From the NCBI GenBank assembly GCA_946184295.1, contig CAMHEZ010000007.1, positions 1 through 64,000 on the forward strand: a stretch of DNA of 64,000 nucleotides, in the 5' to 3' direction. The DNA is from an uncultured Clostridia bacterium (GTDB taxonomy: Bacteria > Bacillota > Clostridia > Oscillospirales > Acutalibacteraceae). Positions 9,280 through 19,870 of this stretch are shown piece after piece. Position numbers and translations under genes: made by a program. Numbering within the stretch: the first letter of the stretch is position 1; the number at the start of each line of letters is the position of its first letter. Under the pieces are notes generated by a model. That model was not told where the DNA came from. It did not search any database and saw only the letters and a program-made list of their open reading frames with translations.

Positions 9280-9771
9280 TTACTTCTTCGTGGTATTCGC
9301 GCCCAATTCAATCGCGCTGATACCCGTGCGCACCAATTCTTTGATGCCGAACGGCTTGAGCAACGCAATGAAATTCTCGGTGCGGGTGTTGGTATCGGTG
9401 AGTTCCAACGTCATGGAAGTGGCGGTCACGTCTATGATTCTGGCACGCATGATCTCGGCCAGATCCATGATTTCGGGGCGGGTCTTGGCATTACAGGAAA
9501 CCTTGACCATCGTCAGCTCACGGGCAATATACGCGCCTGCTTCCAGCACCTTGACTTTAATCGTGGGAATGAGCTTATTGAGCTGCTTTTCCACCTGCTC
9601 GATGCCGTTCTCATCGCAGTCTGTCACAATCGTCATGCGGGAGATGTCGGGATTCTCCGTCACGCCGACCGCGAGGGATTCGATATTGAAGCCGCGGCGG
9701 GCGATCAGTCCCGACACCTTCGAGAGAACGCCATAGTGATTCTGTACCAATACAGTGATAATATATCTCAT
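9280..9771 (-). CDS. ilvN: Acetolactate synthase small subunit
   Basis: MRYIITVLVQNHYGVLSKVSGLIARRGFNIESLAVGVTENPDISRMTIV (ACT domain), next to ilvB. Confidence 0.95.
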   Translation of the reverse strand: MRYIITVLVQNHYGVLSKVSGLIARRGFNIESLAVGVTENPDISRMTIVTDCDENGIEQVEKQLNKLIPTIKVKVLEAGAYIARELTMVKVSCNAKTRPEIMDLAEIMRARIIDVTATSMTLELTDTNTRTENFIALLKPFGIKELVRTGISAIELGANTTKK

Positions 9772-9789
9772 AAAGCAGCGTCCTCCTCT

Positions 9790-11427
9790 TTAGTCTTCCT
9801 GACGCGACGGAATTTCCGCCGCCACCTTGCACACCAGCACATACGGTCTCTCGCTGGATATCATGCGGTCAATCGCGCTTTCCACGTCGGCGTCCTCGCT
9901 GATGGCTTCGGCGGGAATGCCGTAGGCCTGCGCCAGCTTGACGAAATCCGGCGAGCCGTCCAGCATAACGCCCGAATAACGTCCCCCGTAGAGCTTGTCC
10001 TGCAATTCGCGCACCATGCCGAGGCGGTTATTTTCCATGATAACCACCTTGACCGGAATATCGTGTTGCTTGGCGGTCGCCAATTCACACATCATCATCT
10101 GGAAGGAGCCGTCGCCGCACACCGCGAACACCTGACGAGCCGGCTTTGCGAGTTTCGCGCCGATGGCCGCGCCGAGCGAGTAACCCATCGTCCCCAGACC
10201 ACCGGAAGTCAGGAACCGTCCGCCGCGGAACGCGAAATTATTCGCCGACCAGATCTGATTTTCGCCTACGTCGGCCACCAGAATGGCCTTACTGCGCTTG
10301 CTGACCATTTCGGAGAGCGTGCGCATAAAGTTGCGGGGGTCCACCTGCCCGGGAATACTGGTGAAAACGGGGGTATGTTCGGCCTTGCGCTGTTGCAAAT
10401 CCGTCACCCATTCCGTGTGCTTCAATTCCTCCGACTTTTCTGTGATGTTTTTCAGTACATTCTTGATATCGCCGACAATCGGGATATCCGCTTTCATATT
10501 TTTGCCGATTTCGGCGGGGTCAATGTCGATGTGAATAATCTGCGCCTTACCCGCGATCTGGTCAGGCTTGGACATGGCTCTGTCGCCCACGCGCGCGCCG
10601 CAGAGAATCACAAGGTCCGCGTGATGAATCGCGTAATTGGCTGAGTAAATGCCGTGCGTGCCGAGCATGCCCATGTAAAGCGGATGTTCGGTGGGCATCA
10701 TGCCCACGCCCATCAGTGTGGAAACCACCGGAATATCCAGCTTTTCCGCAAACCGCAGCAGCTCGCGCCGCGACTGCGCCGAAACCACACCGCCGCCCGC
10801 ACAGATCACAGGACATTTCGCCTGCGCGATGGCTTCCACTGCGCGCTTGATTTGCAGGGTGTGACCCTTGGTGCGCGGCTTGTAGCCGATGATATCCACG
10901 CTGTCGGGATAGACGAATTCGCCCTCAAATTCCCGTTCCAGCGTGTCCTGCGGCAGGTCGATCAGCACCGGACCGGGTCGGCCGGTGGAGGCAATATGGA
11001 AGGCCTCCTTGATGATGGTGGGAAGCTCCTGCGTGTCGGTCGCAAGGTAGCTGTGCTTGGTAAACGGTTCACAGGCACCTGTAATGTCTGCCTCCTGGAA
11101 GACGTCGCGCCCCAGCAGGTCGGAACGCACCTGTCCCGTCAGCGCCACCATCGGAATGGAATCCATATAGGCGGTCGCCAGTCCCGTGATGAGATTCGTC
11201 GCGCCGGGTCCGGAGGTGGTGCAGCAGACGCCCACTTCGCCCGAGGCTCTCGAATAGCCGCTGGCCGCGTGACCCGCGTTCTGCTCCTGGCGCACGAGAA
11301 CGTGCCGGATACTGCCGTCGCAGACCAGCGCATCATAAAACGGAGCAATGGTGGCTCCCGGGTATCCGAATATAACAGAAACGCCCTCTTTCTTGAGGCA
11401 TTCCAGAACAATCTGGGCTCCTGTCAT
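9790..11427 (-). CDS. ilvB: Acetolactate synthase large subunit
   Basis: MTGAQIVLECLKKEGVSVIFGYPGATIAPFYDAL...; GDGSFQM ThDP motif. Start trimmed from ORF 11520. Confidence 0.95.
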   Translation of the reverse strand: MTGAQIVLECLKKEGVSVIFGYPGATIAPFYDALVCDGSIRHVLVRQEQNAGHAASGYSRASGEVGVCCTTSGPGATNLITGLATAYMDSIPMVALTGQVRSDLLGRDVFQEADITGACEPFTKHSYLATDTQELPTIIKEAFHIASTGRPGPVLIDLPQDTLEREFEGEFVYPDSVDIIGYKPRTKGHTLQIKRAVEAIAQAKCPVICAGGGVVSAQSRRELLRFAEKLDIPVVSTLMGVGMMPTEHPLYMGMLGTHGIYSANYAIHHADLVILCGARVGDRAMSKPDQIAGKAQIIHIDIDPAEIGKNMKADIPIVGDIKNVLKNITEKSEELKHTEWVTDLQQRKAEHTPVFTSIPGQVDPRNFMRTLSEMVSKRSKAILVADVGENQIWSANNFAFRGGRFLTSGGLGTMGYSLGAAIGAKLAKPARQVFAVCGDGSFQMMMCELATAKQHDIPVKVVIMENNRLGMVRELQDKLYGGRYSGVMLDGSPDFVKLAQAYGIPAEAISEDADVESAIDRMISSERPYVLVCKVAAEIPSRQED

Positions 11428-11491
11428 ACAATAATCAGCTCCTTGGAATGTTGATAAACACAAAAAATCCGTACCAATGTACATAAAATAA

Positions 11492-11520
11492 ATTATATAC
11501 AACATGGCACGGATTTGCAA
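11492..11520 (-). promoter_or_regulatory. Promoter upstream of ilvBN
   Basis: Minus strand TTGCAA, 17 bp, TATAAT. Confidence 0.6.
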
Positions 11521-11552
11521 GACGTTTTGGCTGTTTTAACAATTTGTTATTT

Positions 11553-12239
11553 TTATCGGAGTCGTTCGGAGTCGTAAAACCTCTGCCCGCTGATGATTTC
11601 CACGATTTCCTGTGGGGTGTCCGCGAGGTATTGCGCGCCTGCCGCCATCAGTTCTTCACGGCTGCCAAAGCCGTAGGTCACGCCCAGCGCCCGCACGTGC
11701 GCCTTGACAGCTCCCTCCATGTCATAGAAACGGTCGCCGATCATGTAGACGTCGCGCTTCTCTACGGGGTACTTCGACTGCCGCAGCACTGCTTCGATCA
11801 GTTCCGCCTTATCGCTGCGGCTACCGTCAAGATGCGCGCCGCACACAATATCAAACCAGCGCGCCAGTCCCGCAAAATCGAGAATCTTCTCTGCCATAAC
11901 CTGCGGCTTGGTGGTAGCCAGACAGATGACGCAACGTTCTCTTTTCAACTGTTTGATGGCTTCGTCAATGCCGTCGTACATCTTCACCTGATAAATGCCT
12001 TCGGCATTGTAGCGGTCGCGGTAAATCTTCACCGCCTCGTTCACCTGTTCGCCCTCCAGCCCGAAGAACTCGTGAAAGCTCAGATAGAGCGACGGTCCCA
12101 TAACCTTGTCCAGCTCGCTGTCATCTTGCACGGTGATACCGAAATGGGACAGCGCTTCTCGGTAACAGCTCTTGATACCCACCGACGAATCGAAAATCGT
12201 TCCGTCCAGATCGAACAGCGCGTATTTCTTTCTGTTCAT
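11553..12239 (-). CDS. HAD family hydrolase (phosphoglycolate phosphatase-like)
   Basis: KYALFDLDGTIFDSSVGI...MIGDRFYDMEGAVKA. Confidence 0.9.
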   Translation of the reverse strand: MNRKKYALFDLDGTIFDSSVGIKSCYREALSHFGITVQDDSELDKVMGPSLYLSFHEFFGLEGEQVNEAVKIYRDRYNAEGIYQVKMYDGIDEAIKQLKRERCVICLATTKPQVMAEKILDFAGLARWFDIVCGAHLDGSRSDKAELIEAVLRQSKYPVEKRDVYMIGDRFYDMEGAVKAHVRALGVTYGFGSREELMAAGAQYLADTPQEIVEIISGQRFYDSERLR

Positions 12240-12658
12240 GACAATCGCCCCCGTTTTTTGGCCTTCTCGTTGAATTGGTCGAGCGAGACCGCGACACGGT
12301 GATGTGTTGCCTCTCCGATGGTGCCCATGTTGTCGCTCGCAATAATCTCGAAATAAAACTGTCCGTCTCCCCGTTCGAGCAGGGTCGCCGTGGCGCGAAC
12401 TTCATTGCCCAACACGGTAGGCGCCACATGCGTGGCATTCATCATCACGCCGATGGTTGTCATGCCTGCGGGAAGGTATTTCTCCGCCAGCTGCTTGGCC
12501 GCCTGCTCCATGAGAGACACCATCATGCCGATGGCGTAAGTGTCAGTATCGCCGCAGCCGAGCTTTTTTTCGAGCATATCCTCCGTGACTACGCAGGACA
12601 CGGTACAACTTTCCAACTCCTGCGCGGCACCGTATGCTGCCTCCTGCTCAAACGCCAA
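12236..12658 (-). CDS. Hotdog-fold thioesterase family protein
   Basis: Fluoroacetyl-CoA-thioesterase-like pattern: VVTEDMLEKKLGCGDTDTYAIGMMVSLMEQAA...GMTTIGVMMNATHVAPTVLG. Confidence 0.75.
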   Translation of the reverse strand: MAFEQEAAYGAAQELESCTVSCVVTEDMLEKKLGCGDTDTYAIGMMVSLMEQAAKQLAEKYLPAGMTTIGVMMNATHVAPTVLGNEVRATATLLERGDGQFYFEIIASDNMGTIGEATHHRVAVSLDQFNEKAKKRGRLS

Positions 12659-13568
12659 ACTGCTCTCCCCCGTTTCTCATGTATGCCGCAGTCAGACGCT
12701 TGGAGTTCGCGCCGTCCTGCAAAATCGCCTGCTTCAATTGTTCAATGGAATCAAATTTGCACTCGTCCCGCATATATTTCACTAAATTCACCCGCACCGA
12801 CTGCCCGTAGAGATCGCCCGAAAAGTCGGGAACCCACGTCTCGCTGAGCGGCATGGGAGACCCCACTGTGGGCTTCACACCGATATTTGTCACCGAGTGA
12901 TAACATTGGCCGTTCCACTCGGTCACGGAGGCGTAGACCCCATAGCGTGGAATCAGAAAATGCGCAGGAAAATACTGATTGAGGGTAGGGGTACCGAGTG
13001 TCCGCCCCAATTGGCGGCCATGCACCACTTCAAAACAATAGCCGAAAAGTCGTCCCAGCATCGCGCCCGCCTCGTCCACCGCGCCGTCCGCCAGCGCTCT
13101 GCGGATACGGGAAGAGGAGATAATCTCATCGCGGTACACCACCGGCGCGACCACCCGACAGTCGATCTGATGTTCACGGCACAACGCCTGCATCGTCTCG
13201 GCAGTGCCCGCCGCATATTGACCGAAGTGGTAATTCTCTCCACAGGCAACCCGCCTGGCCCCCAACTGTCCGATCAGAATCTCACGGAAAAACCGCTCCG
13301 GAGAATATGCTTTAACAGAGACAAAGGGCGGGACGATCAAATGCTCCACCCCCATCGCTTCCAGCATACAGCATTTGTCCTCAAATGTCGCCAGATGGGA
13401 AGCCCCCTCTTTGTAGGACGCGTCGTCCGAAAAGGAAAAGACCGTCTTGCTCAATGCCACATCGTCTGTCGCGTGAATGACCGCCTGATGTCCCAGATGC
13501 ACCCCGTCAAAGCAGCCCAGTGCCACCGCCGTATTTCTTAAAAACGGAATATCATGATACAGTTTCAT
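12648..13568 (-). CDS. ribF: Bifunctional riboflavin kinase/FAD synthetase
   Basis: ALGCFDGVHLGHQAVI...SSSRIRRALADG...GRTLGTPTLNQ; follows truB. Confidence 0.93.
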   Translation of the reverse strand: MKLYHDIPFLRNTAVALGCFDGVHLGHQAVIHATDDVALSKTVFSFSDDASYKEGASHLATFEDKCCMLEAMGVEHLIVPPFVSVKAYSPERFFREILIGQLGARRVACGENYHFGQYAAGTAETMQALCREHQIDCRVVAPVVYRDEIISSSRIRRALADGAVDEAGAMLGRLFGYCFEVVHGRQLGRTLGTPTLNQYFPAHFLIPRYGVYASVTEWNGQCYHSVTNIGVKPTVGSPMPLSETWVPDFSGDLYGQSVRVNLVKYMRDECKFDSIEQLKQAILQDGANSKRLTAAYMRNGGEQFGV

Positions 13569-13591
13569 GCTGATGATCCTTTTACAAAAAA

Positions 13592-14545
13592 CTAAAACCG
13601 CTTGGCGACCCGCAGTTCATCGACCTTTTTCACGCCCAGCCCCAGAAACCGCTTGTCCGAACGGGCATAGACCCGGTAGAGCGATTCATCGGGATAGCGA
13701 TCGGAATCCAGCCGCTCGGCCTGCCGCACGCCGTCGATGACCGGCGGGAACAGACGGTCGAGCGCCAGTCCCGCGCCGTTGTTGAAGCGCACCGCTTGGG
13801 TATCCGCGATATACAAAGCGGGATAACAAGTGAAGAGCGTGTCAACCGGCAGCAGCTTGTCCGCGAGGGTTCCCTCGTCCTTGTACGCCTGCGCCTGCGG
13901 GAGTGTCATACACCGTTCGATTGCAAAGCCGGACGCCATCGTGCGCCGTAGCGAGGTCAGCACGGCGCCGCAGCCCAATTGCTGTCCGATATCGTCTATC
14001 AGCGTGCGAATATAGGTACCCTTGGAGCAGGAAACGGTCATCACGCCCGCTGCCCTCTGACTGTCGTATTCATTCAGGGCGATGGCATAAATCGTAACGG
14101 GACGCGCCTCCCGCTCGATCTCCACGCCTTCGCGTGCCAGATCGTAGAGTTTCTTGCCTCCGACCGACACGGCGGAATACATGGGCGGCACCTGCATAAT
14201 ATCGCCGGAAAATGCCTGCATCACTGTCTGTAATGAGCCTTCGTCCACCTCGGCCTTGCTCTCGGCTAACCGTTTCCCTGTAATATCCAGCGTATCGGTT
14301 CTCATACCGAGTTTGAATCCCGCAACATATGTTTTATCATGCGACGGAATGAGGTCAAGTGCCCGCGTGGCCGAGCCGACCAGAATCGGCAGCACGCCGG
14401 TGGCCATCGGGTCAAGCGTTCCAGAATGGCCCACCTTCTTGGTGCGCAGCATGCCCCGCACAACGGCGCACACGTCAAATGATGTAAAATCGGTCGGCTT
14501 GTCTATCAATAAAAGGCCGTTGACCGCGCTGTTTTGCCAGCCCAT
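13592..14545 (-). CDS. truB: tRNA pseudouridine(55) synthase
   Basis: NGLLLIDKPTDFTSFDVCAVVRGMLRTKKVGHSGTLDPMATGVLPILVG. Confidence 0.95.
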   Translation of the reverse strand: MGWQNSAVNGLLLIDKPTDFTSFDVCAVVRGMLRTKKVGHSGTLDPMATGVLPILVGSATRALDLIPSHDKTYVAGFKLGMRTDTLDITGKRLAESKAEVDEGSLQTVMQAFSGDIMQVPPMYSAVSVGGKKLYDLAREGVEIEREARPVTIYAIALNEYDSQRAAGVMTVSCSKGTYIRTLIDDIGQQLGCGAVLTSLRRTMASGFAIERCMTLPQAQAYKDEGTLADKLLPVDTLFTCYPALYIADTQAVRFNNGAGLALDRLFPPVIDGVRQAERLDSDRYPDESLYRVYARSDKRFLGLGVKKVDELRVAKRF

Positions 14546-14573
14546 GCGTTAAATCACCTCAATGTTTGATACC

Positions 14574-14658
14574 GGGAACGTCTTTTGGATTCGCCTGCCC
14601 CCAAGCTGCTGCTTGCCGGCAGCTAGGAAACCCCACGCTTCGCTAATTGGCGCTTTTT
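14574..14658 (-). repeat. Dispersed intergenic repeat, copy B (truncated), abutting nrnA-like stop
   Basis: ttggattcgcctgcccccaagctgctgcttgccggcagctaggaaaccccacgcttcgctaattggcgctt resembles the two ends of copy E. Confidence 0.6.
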
Positions 14659-15678
14659 TTACTTATCCAGTACCTCTTCCACCGCCGCCACGAGCTTCTG
14701 CTTGGCTTCTTCGTAGCTCTCGGTGAACTTACAGCCCGCGGCTCTCGCGTGCCCGCCGCCGCCGAATTTCCCGCAGACCTCCGCTGCGTTCACGTGCTCA
14801 TCGGAACGAATGGAAATCTTCCAGCCGTCCTCGGTCTGCTTCATCGTAATGCCGCACTGCACGCCCTGAATGCTGCGGGGAATGTTGCTCACGCCGTCGG
14901 TATCTTCGGGAGACGCGTTGAATTTTTCCATCATCTCTGTGGTGATGGTCACAATCGCGCACTTGTCCTCACAATGGTATTCCAGTGTGGACAGTGCCGC
15001 ACTCTTGAGTCCCAGCTGCGCCTTTGTTGTCTCGTCGAGCAGCCTGAAATTCAGCCCCGCACAATCCACGTCGAGCTTCATCAGTTCGACCGCAATCTGA
15101 TGCGTGCGCGGCGTGACGTTGCTGTATTTGAAGCAGCCTGTATCGGTGGTGATAGCGGTAAACATTGCCTCTGCCATCGCCTTGTCTACGGTTACGCCCA
15201 TCGCGTTGAGCAGCAGCCAGATCAGTTCCCCCACAGCGGCGGCTTTCTCGTCCACGAATTTGAGAGGCGCCTCTATCGAGTTTTTCATGTGGTGGTCAAT
15301 GGCCACGTCAATCTTACCGGCGTATGTCTCTTCCAGCTTGCCCATCAGATGGGGTGCGGCGATGTCCACCGAGACGACATGGTCCGGCTGGAACGACTGT
15401 TCATCCAGCCCATCAAACAAAAACTGATACTTCTGCGGAATCGGGTCGGCGCAGATCACATTGGCCTTTTTGCCTAGCGAACGCAAGCCGCGGCAGAGTG
15501 CCACGGCGGAACCGAGCGTATCGCCGTCGGGCAGCCGGTGGGAGAGGATTTCCACGTTGTTCATGGTCAACAGTTTCTGCGCCGTCTGTACCACGTCTTT
15601 CAAATATTCCTTGTCGTCGATACCGAGCTGCTTAAACAGGTTTTTCACGTTTTTCTTGACATTCGCCATAGATACCAC
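14659..15678 (-). CDS. DHH family phosphoesterase (NrnA-like)
   Basis: EILSHRLPDGDTLGSAVALCRGLRSLGKKANVICADP...DVAIDHH...GGGGHARAAGC. Confidence 0.9.
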   Translation of the reverse strand: MVSMANVKKNVKNLFKQLGIDDKEYLKDVVQTAQKLLTMNNVEILSHRLPDGDTLGSAVALCRGLRSLGKKANVICADPIPQKYQFLFDGLDEQSFQPDHVVSVDIAAPHLMGKLEETYAGKIDVAIDHHMKNSIEAPLKFVDEKAAAVGELIWLLLNAMGVTVDKAMAEAMFTAITTDTGCFKYSNVTPRTHQIAVELMKLDVDCAGLNFRLLDETTKAQLGLKSAALSTLEYHCEDKCAIVTITTEMMEKFNASPEDTDGVSNIPRSIQGVQCGITMKQTEDGWKISIRSDEHVNAAEVCGKFGGGGHARAAGCKFTESYEEAKQKLVAAVEEVLDK

Positions 15679-15713
15679 ACTCCAATCAATTGATAATTAA
15701 AATAATAATACAA

Positions 15714-15744
15714 TGGACTTTTCGGCAGACCGCCAAAAAGTCCA
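15714..15744 (-). terminator. Intra-operon hairpin between rbfA and the nrnA-like gene
   Basis: tggacttttcggc / gccaaaaagtcca stem. Confidence 0.45.
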
Positions 15745-15757
15745 TCATTTCGCCGCA

Positions 15758-16147
15758 TTAGTTCTTTGAATCGTCCTTGGGTTTCATCAGATCATCGTCA
15801 TCAACATGCAGATCGCGGAGAATCTTGTTGATTTCGGCACTGTAGGCGATGGAATTGTCGGCCACAAAGCGCAGCTCCGGCACATGGCGCAGTTTCAGCG
15901 CCGAACCAAGCTCATGCCGAATATAACCCTGGGCGGATTTCAGGCCCTTGATGGATTCCTTTGTCTTTTCCTCGCCCTCGATGGTGCTGACATGTACCGT
16001 CGCGTAGGACAAATCACTGGTGACTTCCACACGGAGCACGGTTATCATGCCGCTGATTCTGGGATCCTTCAGCTTTCTGAAAATGGCTGACAGTTCACGC
16101 TTGATGTCTTCGCTTACCCTGTTGATTCTGTGTCCTGCCATAGACAA
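15758..16147 (-). CDS. rbfA: 30S ribosome-binding factor
   Basis: HRINRVSEDIKRELSAIFRKLKDPRISGMITVLRVEVTSDLSYATVHVS. Confidence 0.95.
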   Translation of the reverse strand: MSMAGHRINRVSEDIKRELSAIFRKLKDPRISGMITVLRVEVTSDLSYATVHVSTIEGEEKTKESIKGLKSAQGYIRHELGSALKLRHVPELRFVADNSIAYSAEINKILRDLHVDDDDLMKPKDDSKN

Positions 16148-16169
16148 AAATCCCCTTTGTTTTTTTCAA

Positions 16170-19100
16170 TTAGTCTCTGTATTCTTCCACCATGAAGGCT
16201 TCCAGAATATCGCCTTCCTTGATGTCACTGTAGCGCTCCAGCGTGATACCGCACTCGTAGCCTTCGGCGACCTCCTTCTGGTCGTCCTTGAAGCGCTTGA
16301 GGGAGGCGATCTTATCCTCGGCCAGCACAATGCCGTCACGCACCACACGAATCTGCGCGTTGCGTTGAATCTTGCCGTGGGTCACATAGCTGCCCGCGAC
16401 GATACCGACATTGGTGATCTTGTAGACCATGCGGATTTCCGCCTTGCCCAGTTCGATCACACGGGTCTTGGGCGCGAGCATACCCTTCATCGCGTCCTGA
16501 ATCTCCTCGATGCAGTCGTAGATAATGCGATAGAGTCGCATATCCACGCCCTGACGCTTGGCGTATTCCTCCGCCACCGGGTCGGGACGCACGTTGAAGC
16601 CCACGATGATGGCCTGTGACGCGTCCGCCAGCATGACGTCGGATTCGCTGATCGCGCCCACCGCGCCGTGAATCACGTTGACACGCACTTCCTCATTGCT
16701 GAGCTTGACAAGCGACTGTCTGACCGCTTCCACGGAACCCTGCACATCGGCCTTGATGATGATCTTGAGTTCCTTCATCTCGCCCTCCTGCATCTGGCTG
16801 AAGAGGTTGTCGAGCGTGACCTGTGTGCGCTGCTGGAAGATTTCGTCCTTGATCTTCTGCTTTCTCTGCTCAACCAGTTCTCTGGCGAGACGCTCATCAG
16901 ATACCGAGTCGAAGATGTCACCGCCGGTCGGCGCTTCGTCAAGACCCGTGATCTCCACGGGAATGGACGGACCTGCCGTCTCCACGCGCTCGCCCTTGTC
17001 ATTAACCATGGCACGTACGCGGCCTACCGATGTACCGGCCACAATGATATCGCCCACGCGCAACGTGCCGTTCTGCACCAGTACGGTGGCGATGGGGCCT
17101 CTGCCCTTATCCAGACGGGCTTCGATGACAATACCCTTGGCGGCACGGTCGGGATTGGCGCGCAGCTCCATCACGTCCGCTACCAGCAGAATGCCTTCGA
17201 GCAGGTCGTCCAGACCCTCGCGGGTCTTGGCGGATACGGGCACACACATGACGTCGCCGCCCCATTCTTCCGGCACCAGCTCGTATTCAGTGAGCTGCTG
17301 CTTGATTGCGTCGGGATCTGCGCCGGGTTTATCCATCTTGTTGATGGCGACAATGATCTGCACATTGGCTGCTTTAGCGTGGTTGATAGCCTCCACAGTC
17401 TGCGGCATGATGCCGTCGTCGGCGGCAACGACCAGAATTGCGATATCGGTCGCCTGCGCACCACGGGCACGCATGGACGTGAAAGCCTCATGGCCGGGGG
17501 TATCGAGGAAGGTAATTTCGCGGTCGGCCACCTTGACGCGATACGCGCCGATATGCTGGGTAATGCCGCCCGCCTCGGTTTCAGTAACGTGAGTGGTGCG
17601 GATCGCGTCGAGCAGGGATGTCTTGCCGTGGTCAACGTGTCCCAGCACCGCGACAACCGGGCTTCTGGGCACAAGATTCTCGTCGGTGTCCTCGCTGTCG
17701 TCGATAATTCTGTCTTCGATGGTGACAACGACTTCCTTCTCCACCTTGGCGTGACACTCTTCCGCCACTAAAAAGGCGGTATCGAAGTCGATCACATCGT
17801 TAATCGTCACCATGGTTCCCATCAGCATGAGCTTCTTGATGACCTCGGAGGCCGTGACCTTCAGACGAAGCGCCAGCTCGCCGACCGTAATCTCATCGGG
17901 CACCGTGATGGTAATAGGCTTGCTCTTGCGCTCCTTCTCAATGCGGCGCATACGCTCGGCCTCGGTTTCCTTCTTGCCGCCGCCCTTCTTCTTGCGGTAG
18001 TCCTGTGACTTCTGGTGAATCTTCTGCTTACCGGCAGAGCTGTCGCCGCGGCGGCCCTGCTTCTCCACCGCCATATCATCATAACGGGTGTTGTATTTGT
18101 CCGCGTTCAGCTCGGTGGTGCGGGTATCGACAATGCGGGTTGTCGGTGGTTCTACACGGCGAGGCTGCTGCGCCGGATTCTTCTGCTTCTGCGGCTGTTG
18201 GAACTTGGGGTCAATGGGCTTGTTGGTCGCGGCCTTGACCGGAACCTTCACCGCAGGCTGTCTGGAGGGTGCGGGCTGAGACTTGGTTTGTTGTGCCGCA
18301 GGCTTTGCGGATGCCGCTGCCGGACTGTTCTGGGTGGACTGACGTCCCGCAGGCTGCTGCGTTCTCTCACGTCTGCGATCATCCTGACCGGACGCTCTGC
18401 GGTCGCGATTATCCCTCTGTGCCCCGGCGGGCTGTTCCTTGCGACGGTCGTTGCTCTGCTGCTTGCGCTGCTGCGACTGCGGCTTGATCTGAATCTGACC
18501 GATCACAACCGCGCCAACCTTCGGCGCGGCGGGAGCAGCGGGTGTTTTCACCTGCGCGGCAGGCGCAGCAGGCTTGGATTCCACCTTTTCTGCCTTGACC
18601 TTTTCGGTAACCTGCTCCGGCTTGACAGCCTCGGTCGGCTCGGACCGAACAGCTTTTGCTGCTTCGGGCTGCGCCGCTTTGACCGGTTCGGGTGCAACAG
18701 TCTTTGCAGCAGGTTTGACCGCTGCGGGCTGCGCCGCTTTGACCGGTTCGGGTGCAACAGACTTTGCAGCGGGTTTGACTGGCTCTGGCTGAACAGCCTT
18801 GCCTTCCGTCTTTTCCCGTTTGACACGCTGATCTTCCTTCGTTTTGACTGTTACGGTCTGTCTGACAGGTTTATCCGCCTTTTCGACTTTCTCCGCAGCC
18901 TTCTCAGCAACCGGCTTTTCGAGCTTCTTTTCGGCGGCCTTCTTCTCCTTGGCGGCTTCCACCTCGTCGATCGTCACGTCAGACACCGTCATACGCTGCG
19001 CCTGCGACAGAAATTCATCAAAGCTCTCTACAGAATGCTCCTTGGTAATGATTTCATAGGCCATATCCAATTCTTCGCCCGAAAGCATGGTAGTGGTGGT

Positions 19101-19208
19101 GTATTTTTTCTCCGGATCACCCTTCTGCTTCAGCAGCTCGACCAGCACCTTGCCAGTCAGCCCCATATCCTTAGCCAACTGGCTGACTTTGTATTTTACT
19201 TTATCCAA
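16170..19208 (-). CDS. infB: Translation initiation factor IF-2
   Basis: [42 protein letters not shown]...[10 protein letters not shown]; long Lys/Ala/Glu/Pro-rich N-terminus. Confidence 0.98.
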   Translation of the reverse strand: MDKVKYKVSQLAKDMGLTGKVLVELLKQKGDPEKKYTTTTMLSGEELDMAYEIITKEHSVESFDEFLSQAQRMTVSDVTIDEVEAAKEKKAAEKKLEKPVAEKAAEKVEKADKPVRQTVTVKTKEDQRVKREKTEGKAVQPEPVKPAAKSVAPEPVKAAQPAAVKPAAKTVAPEPVKAAQPEAAKAVRSEPTEAVKPEQVTEKVKAEKVESKPAAPAAQVKTPAAPAAPKVGAVVIGQIQIKPQSQQRKQQSNDRRKEQPAGAQRDNRDRRASGQDDRRRERTQQPAGRQSTQNSPAAASAKPAAQQTKSQPAPSRQPAVKVPVKAATNKPIDPKFQQPQKQKNPAQQPRRVEPPTTRIVDTRTTELNADKYNTRYDDMAVEKQGRRGDSSAGKQKIHQKSQDYRKKKGGGKKETEAERMRRIEKERKSKPITITVPDEITVGELALRLKVTASEVIKKLMLMGTMVTINDVIDFDTAFLVAEECHAKVEKEVVVTIEDRIIDDSEDTDENLVPRSPVVAVLGHVDHGKTSLLDAIRTTHVTETEAGGITQHIGAYRVKVADREITFLDTPGHEAFTSMRARGAQATDIAILVVAADDGIMPQTVEAINHAKAANVQIIVAINKMDKPGADPDAIKQQLTEYELVPEEWGGDVMCVPVSAKTREGLDDLLEGILLVADVMELRANPDRAAKGIVIEARLDKGRGPIATVLVQNGTLRVGDIIVAGTSVGRVRAMVNDKGERVETAGPSIPVEITGLDEAPTGGDIFDSVSDERLARELVEQRKQKIKDEIFQQRTQVTLDNLFSQMQEGEMKELKIIIKADVQGSVEAVRQSLVKLSNEEVRVNVIHGAVGAISESDVMLADASQAIIVGFNVRPDPVAEEYAKRQGVDMRLYRIIYDCIEEIQDAMKGMLAPKTRVIELGKAEIRMVYKITNVGIVAGSYVTHGKIQRNAQIRVVRDGIVLAEDKIASLKRFKDDQKEVAEGYECGITLERYSDIKEGDILEAFMVEEYRD

Positions 19209-19264
19209 ATATGATTCCTCCCCGTGATAACCGTAAACAATCTCATCAAACGCAAGCTGTTCAT

Positions 19265-19576
19265 TTACGGCGCTTCCATCAAAAGTTTTGCCTTTTGAGC
19301 GAATCCTTTGTCATTGATTGAGATGATTTTCACGTTTTTCCCAATGGCGCGGCCAAGTTCTTCCTGTGTGCAGGCCAAAGGTAAAACGCCGACTGTTTCA
19401 TTGATTTTGTAATTCAGCTCCTTTAAGGTCTTTGGTGAAATATCCGCGGTGGTGAGGATCAGGCAGCTCTCGCCCGATGCCGCACTGTCTGCCGCAGCGT
19501 CAAAGCCAAGTGACAGCTTCCCCGCCCTTCGCATGAGTCCAAGCAGCGAAAGCAGTTCTTTATTCATCTGCGGCAA
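19265..19576 (-). CDS. L7Ae/L30e-type ribosomal protein (YlxQ-like)
   Basis: [24 protein letters not shown]...[13 protein letters not shown]; between ylxR and infB. Confidence 0.85.
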   Translation of the reverse strand: MPQMNKELLSLLGLMRRAGKLSLGFDAAADSAASGESCLILTTADISPKTLKELNYKINETVGVLPLACTQEELGRAIGKNVKIISINDKGFAQKAKLLMEAP

Positions 19577-19859
19577 GCCCCCTCGTCAATTCATCGTAAA
19601 CTTCCTCCGGAATTTGCATGGAAAAGGATTTCTCCAGCCGTCTGGCCTTTCTGGCCTTTTTCAAGCACTCCGTGTTATGGCATATATACGCGCCTCTACC
19701 GTTTTTCTTTCCTGTCAGATCCACGCTGAGCTGCCCCTCCGGGTCGCGGACCACCCGCACCAGCTCCTTTTTGGGCTTGGCAGTCCCGCAGCCGATACAG
19801 GTTCTCACCGGAATCTTCTTTTGCTTTTGCTGCACGACCGGATTCCTCCTCTCCTTCAC
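19560..19859 (-). CDS. ylxR: YlxR family protein
   Basis: KIPVRTCIGCGTAKPKKELVRVVRDPEG...GRGAYICHNTECLKKARK. Confidence 0.92.
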   Translation of the reverse strand: MKERRNPVVQQKQKKIPVRTCIGCGTAKPKKELVRVVRDPEGQLSVDLTGKKNGRGAYICHNTECLKKARKARRLEKSFSMQIPEEVYDELTRGLAADE

Positions 19860-19870
19860 AAGCCTGTCGG

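Noticed and set aside
9078-9368. Short ORFs within the dispersed repeat elements (for example 9078-9368 minus, 28706-29227 plus, 42879-43197 plus)
   Set aside because: They share Gly/Pro/Arg/Cys-rich translations only because they read through the same repeat family; no RBS or codon signal supports coding.
11428-11552. T-box or other leader regulation of ilvBN
   Set aside because: The leader between the predicted promoter and ilvB start is only about 60 nt, too short for a T-box, and no AGGGUGGNACCGCG box is present.
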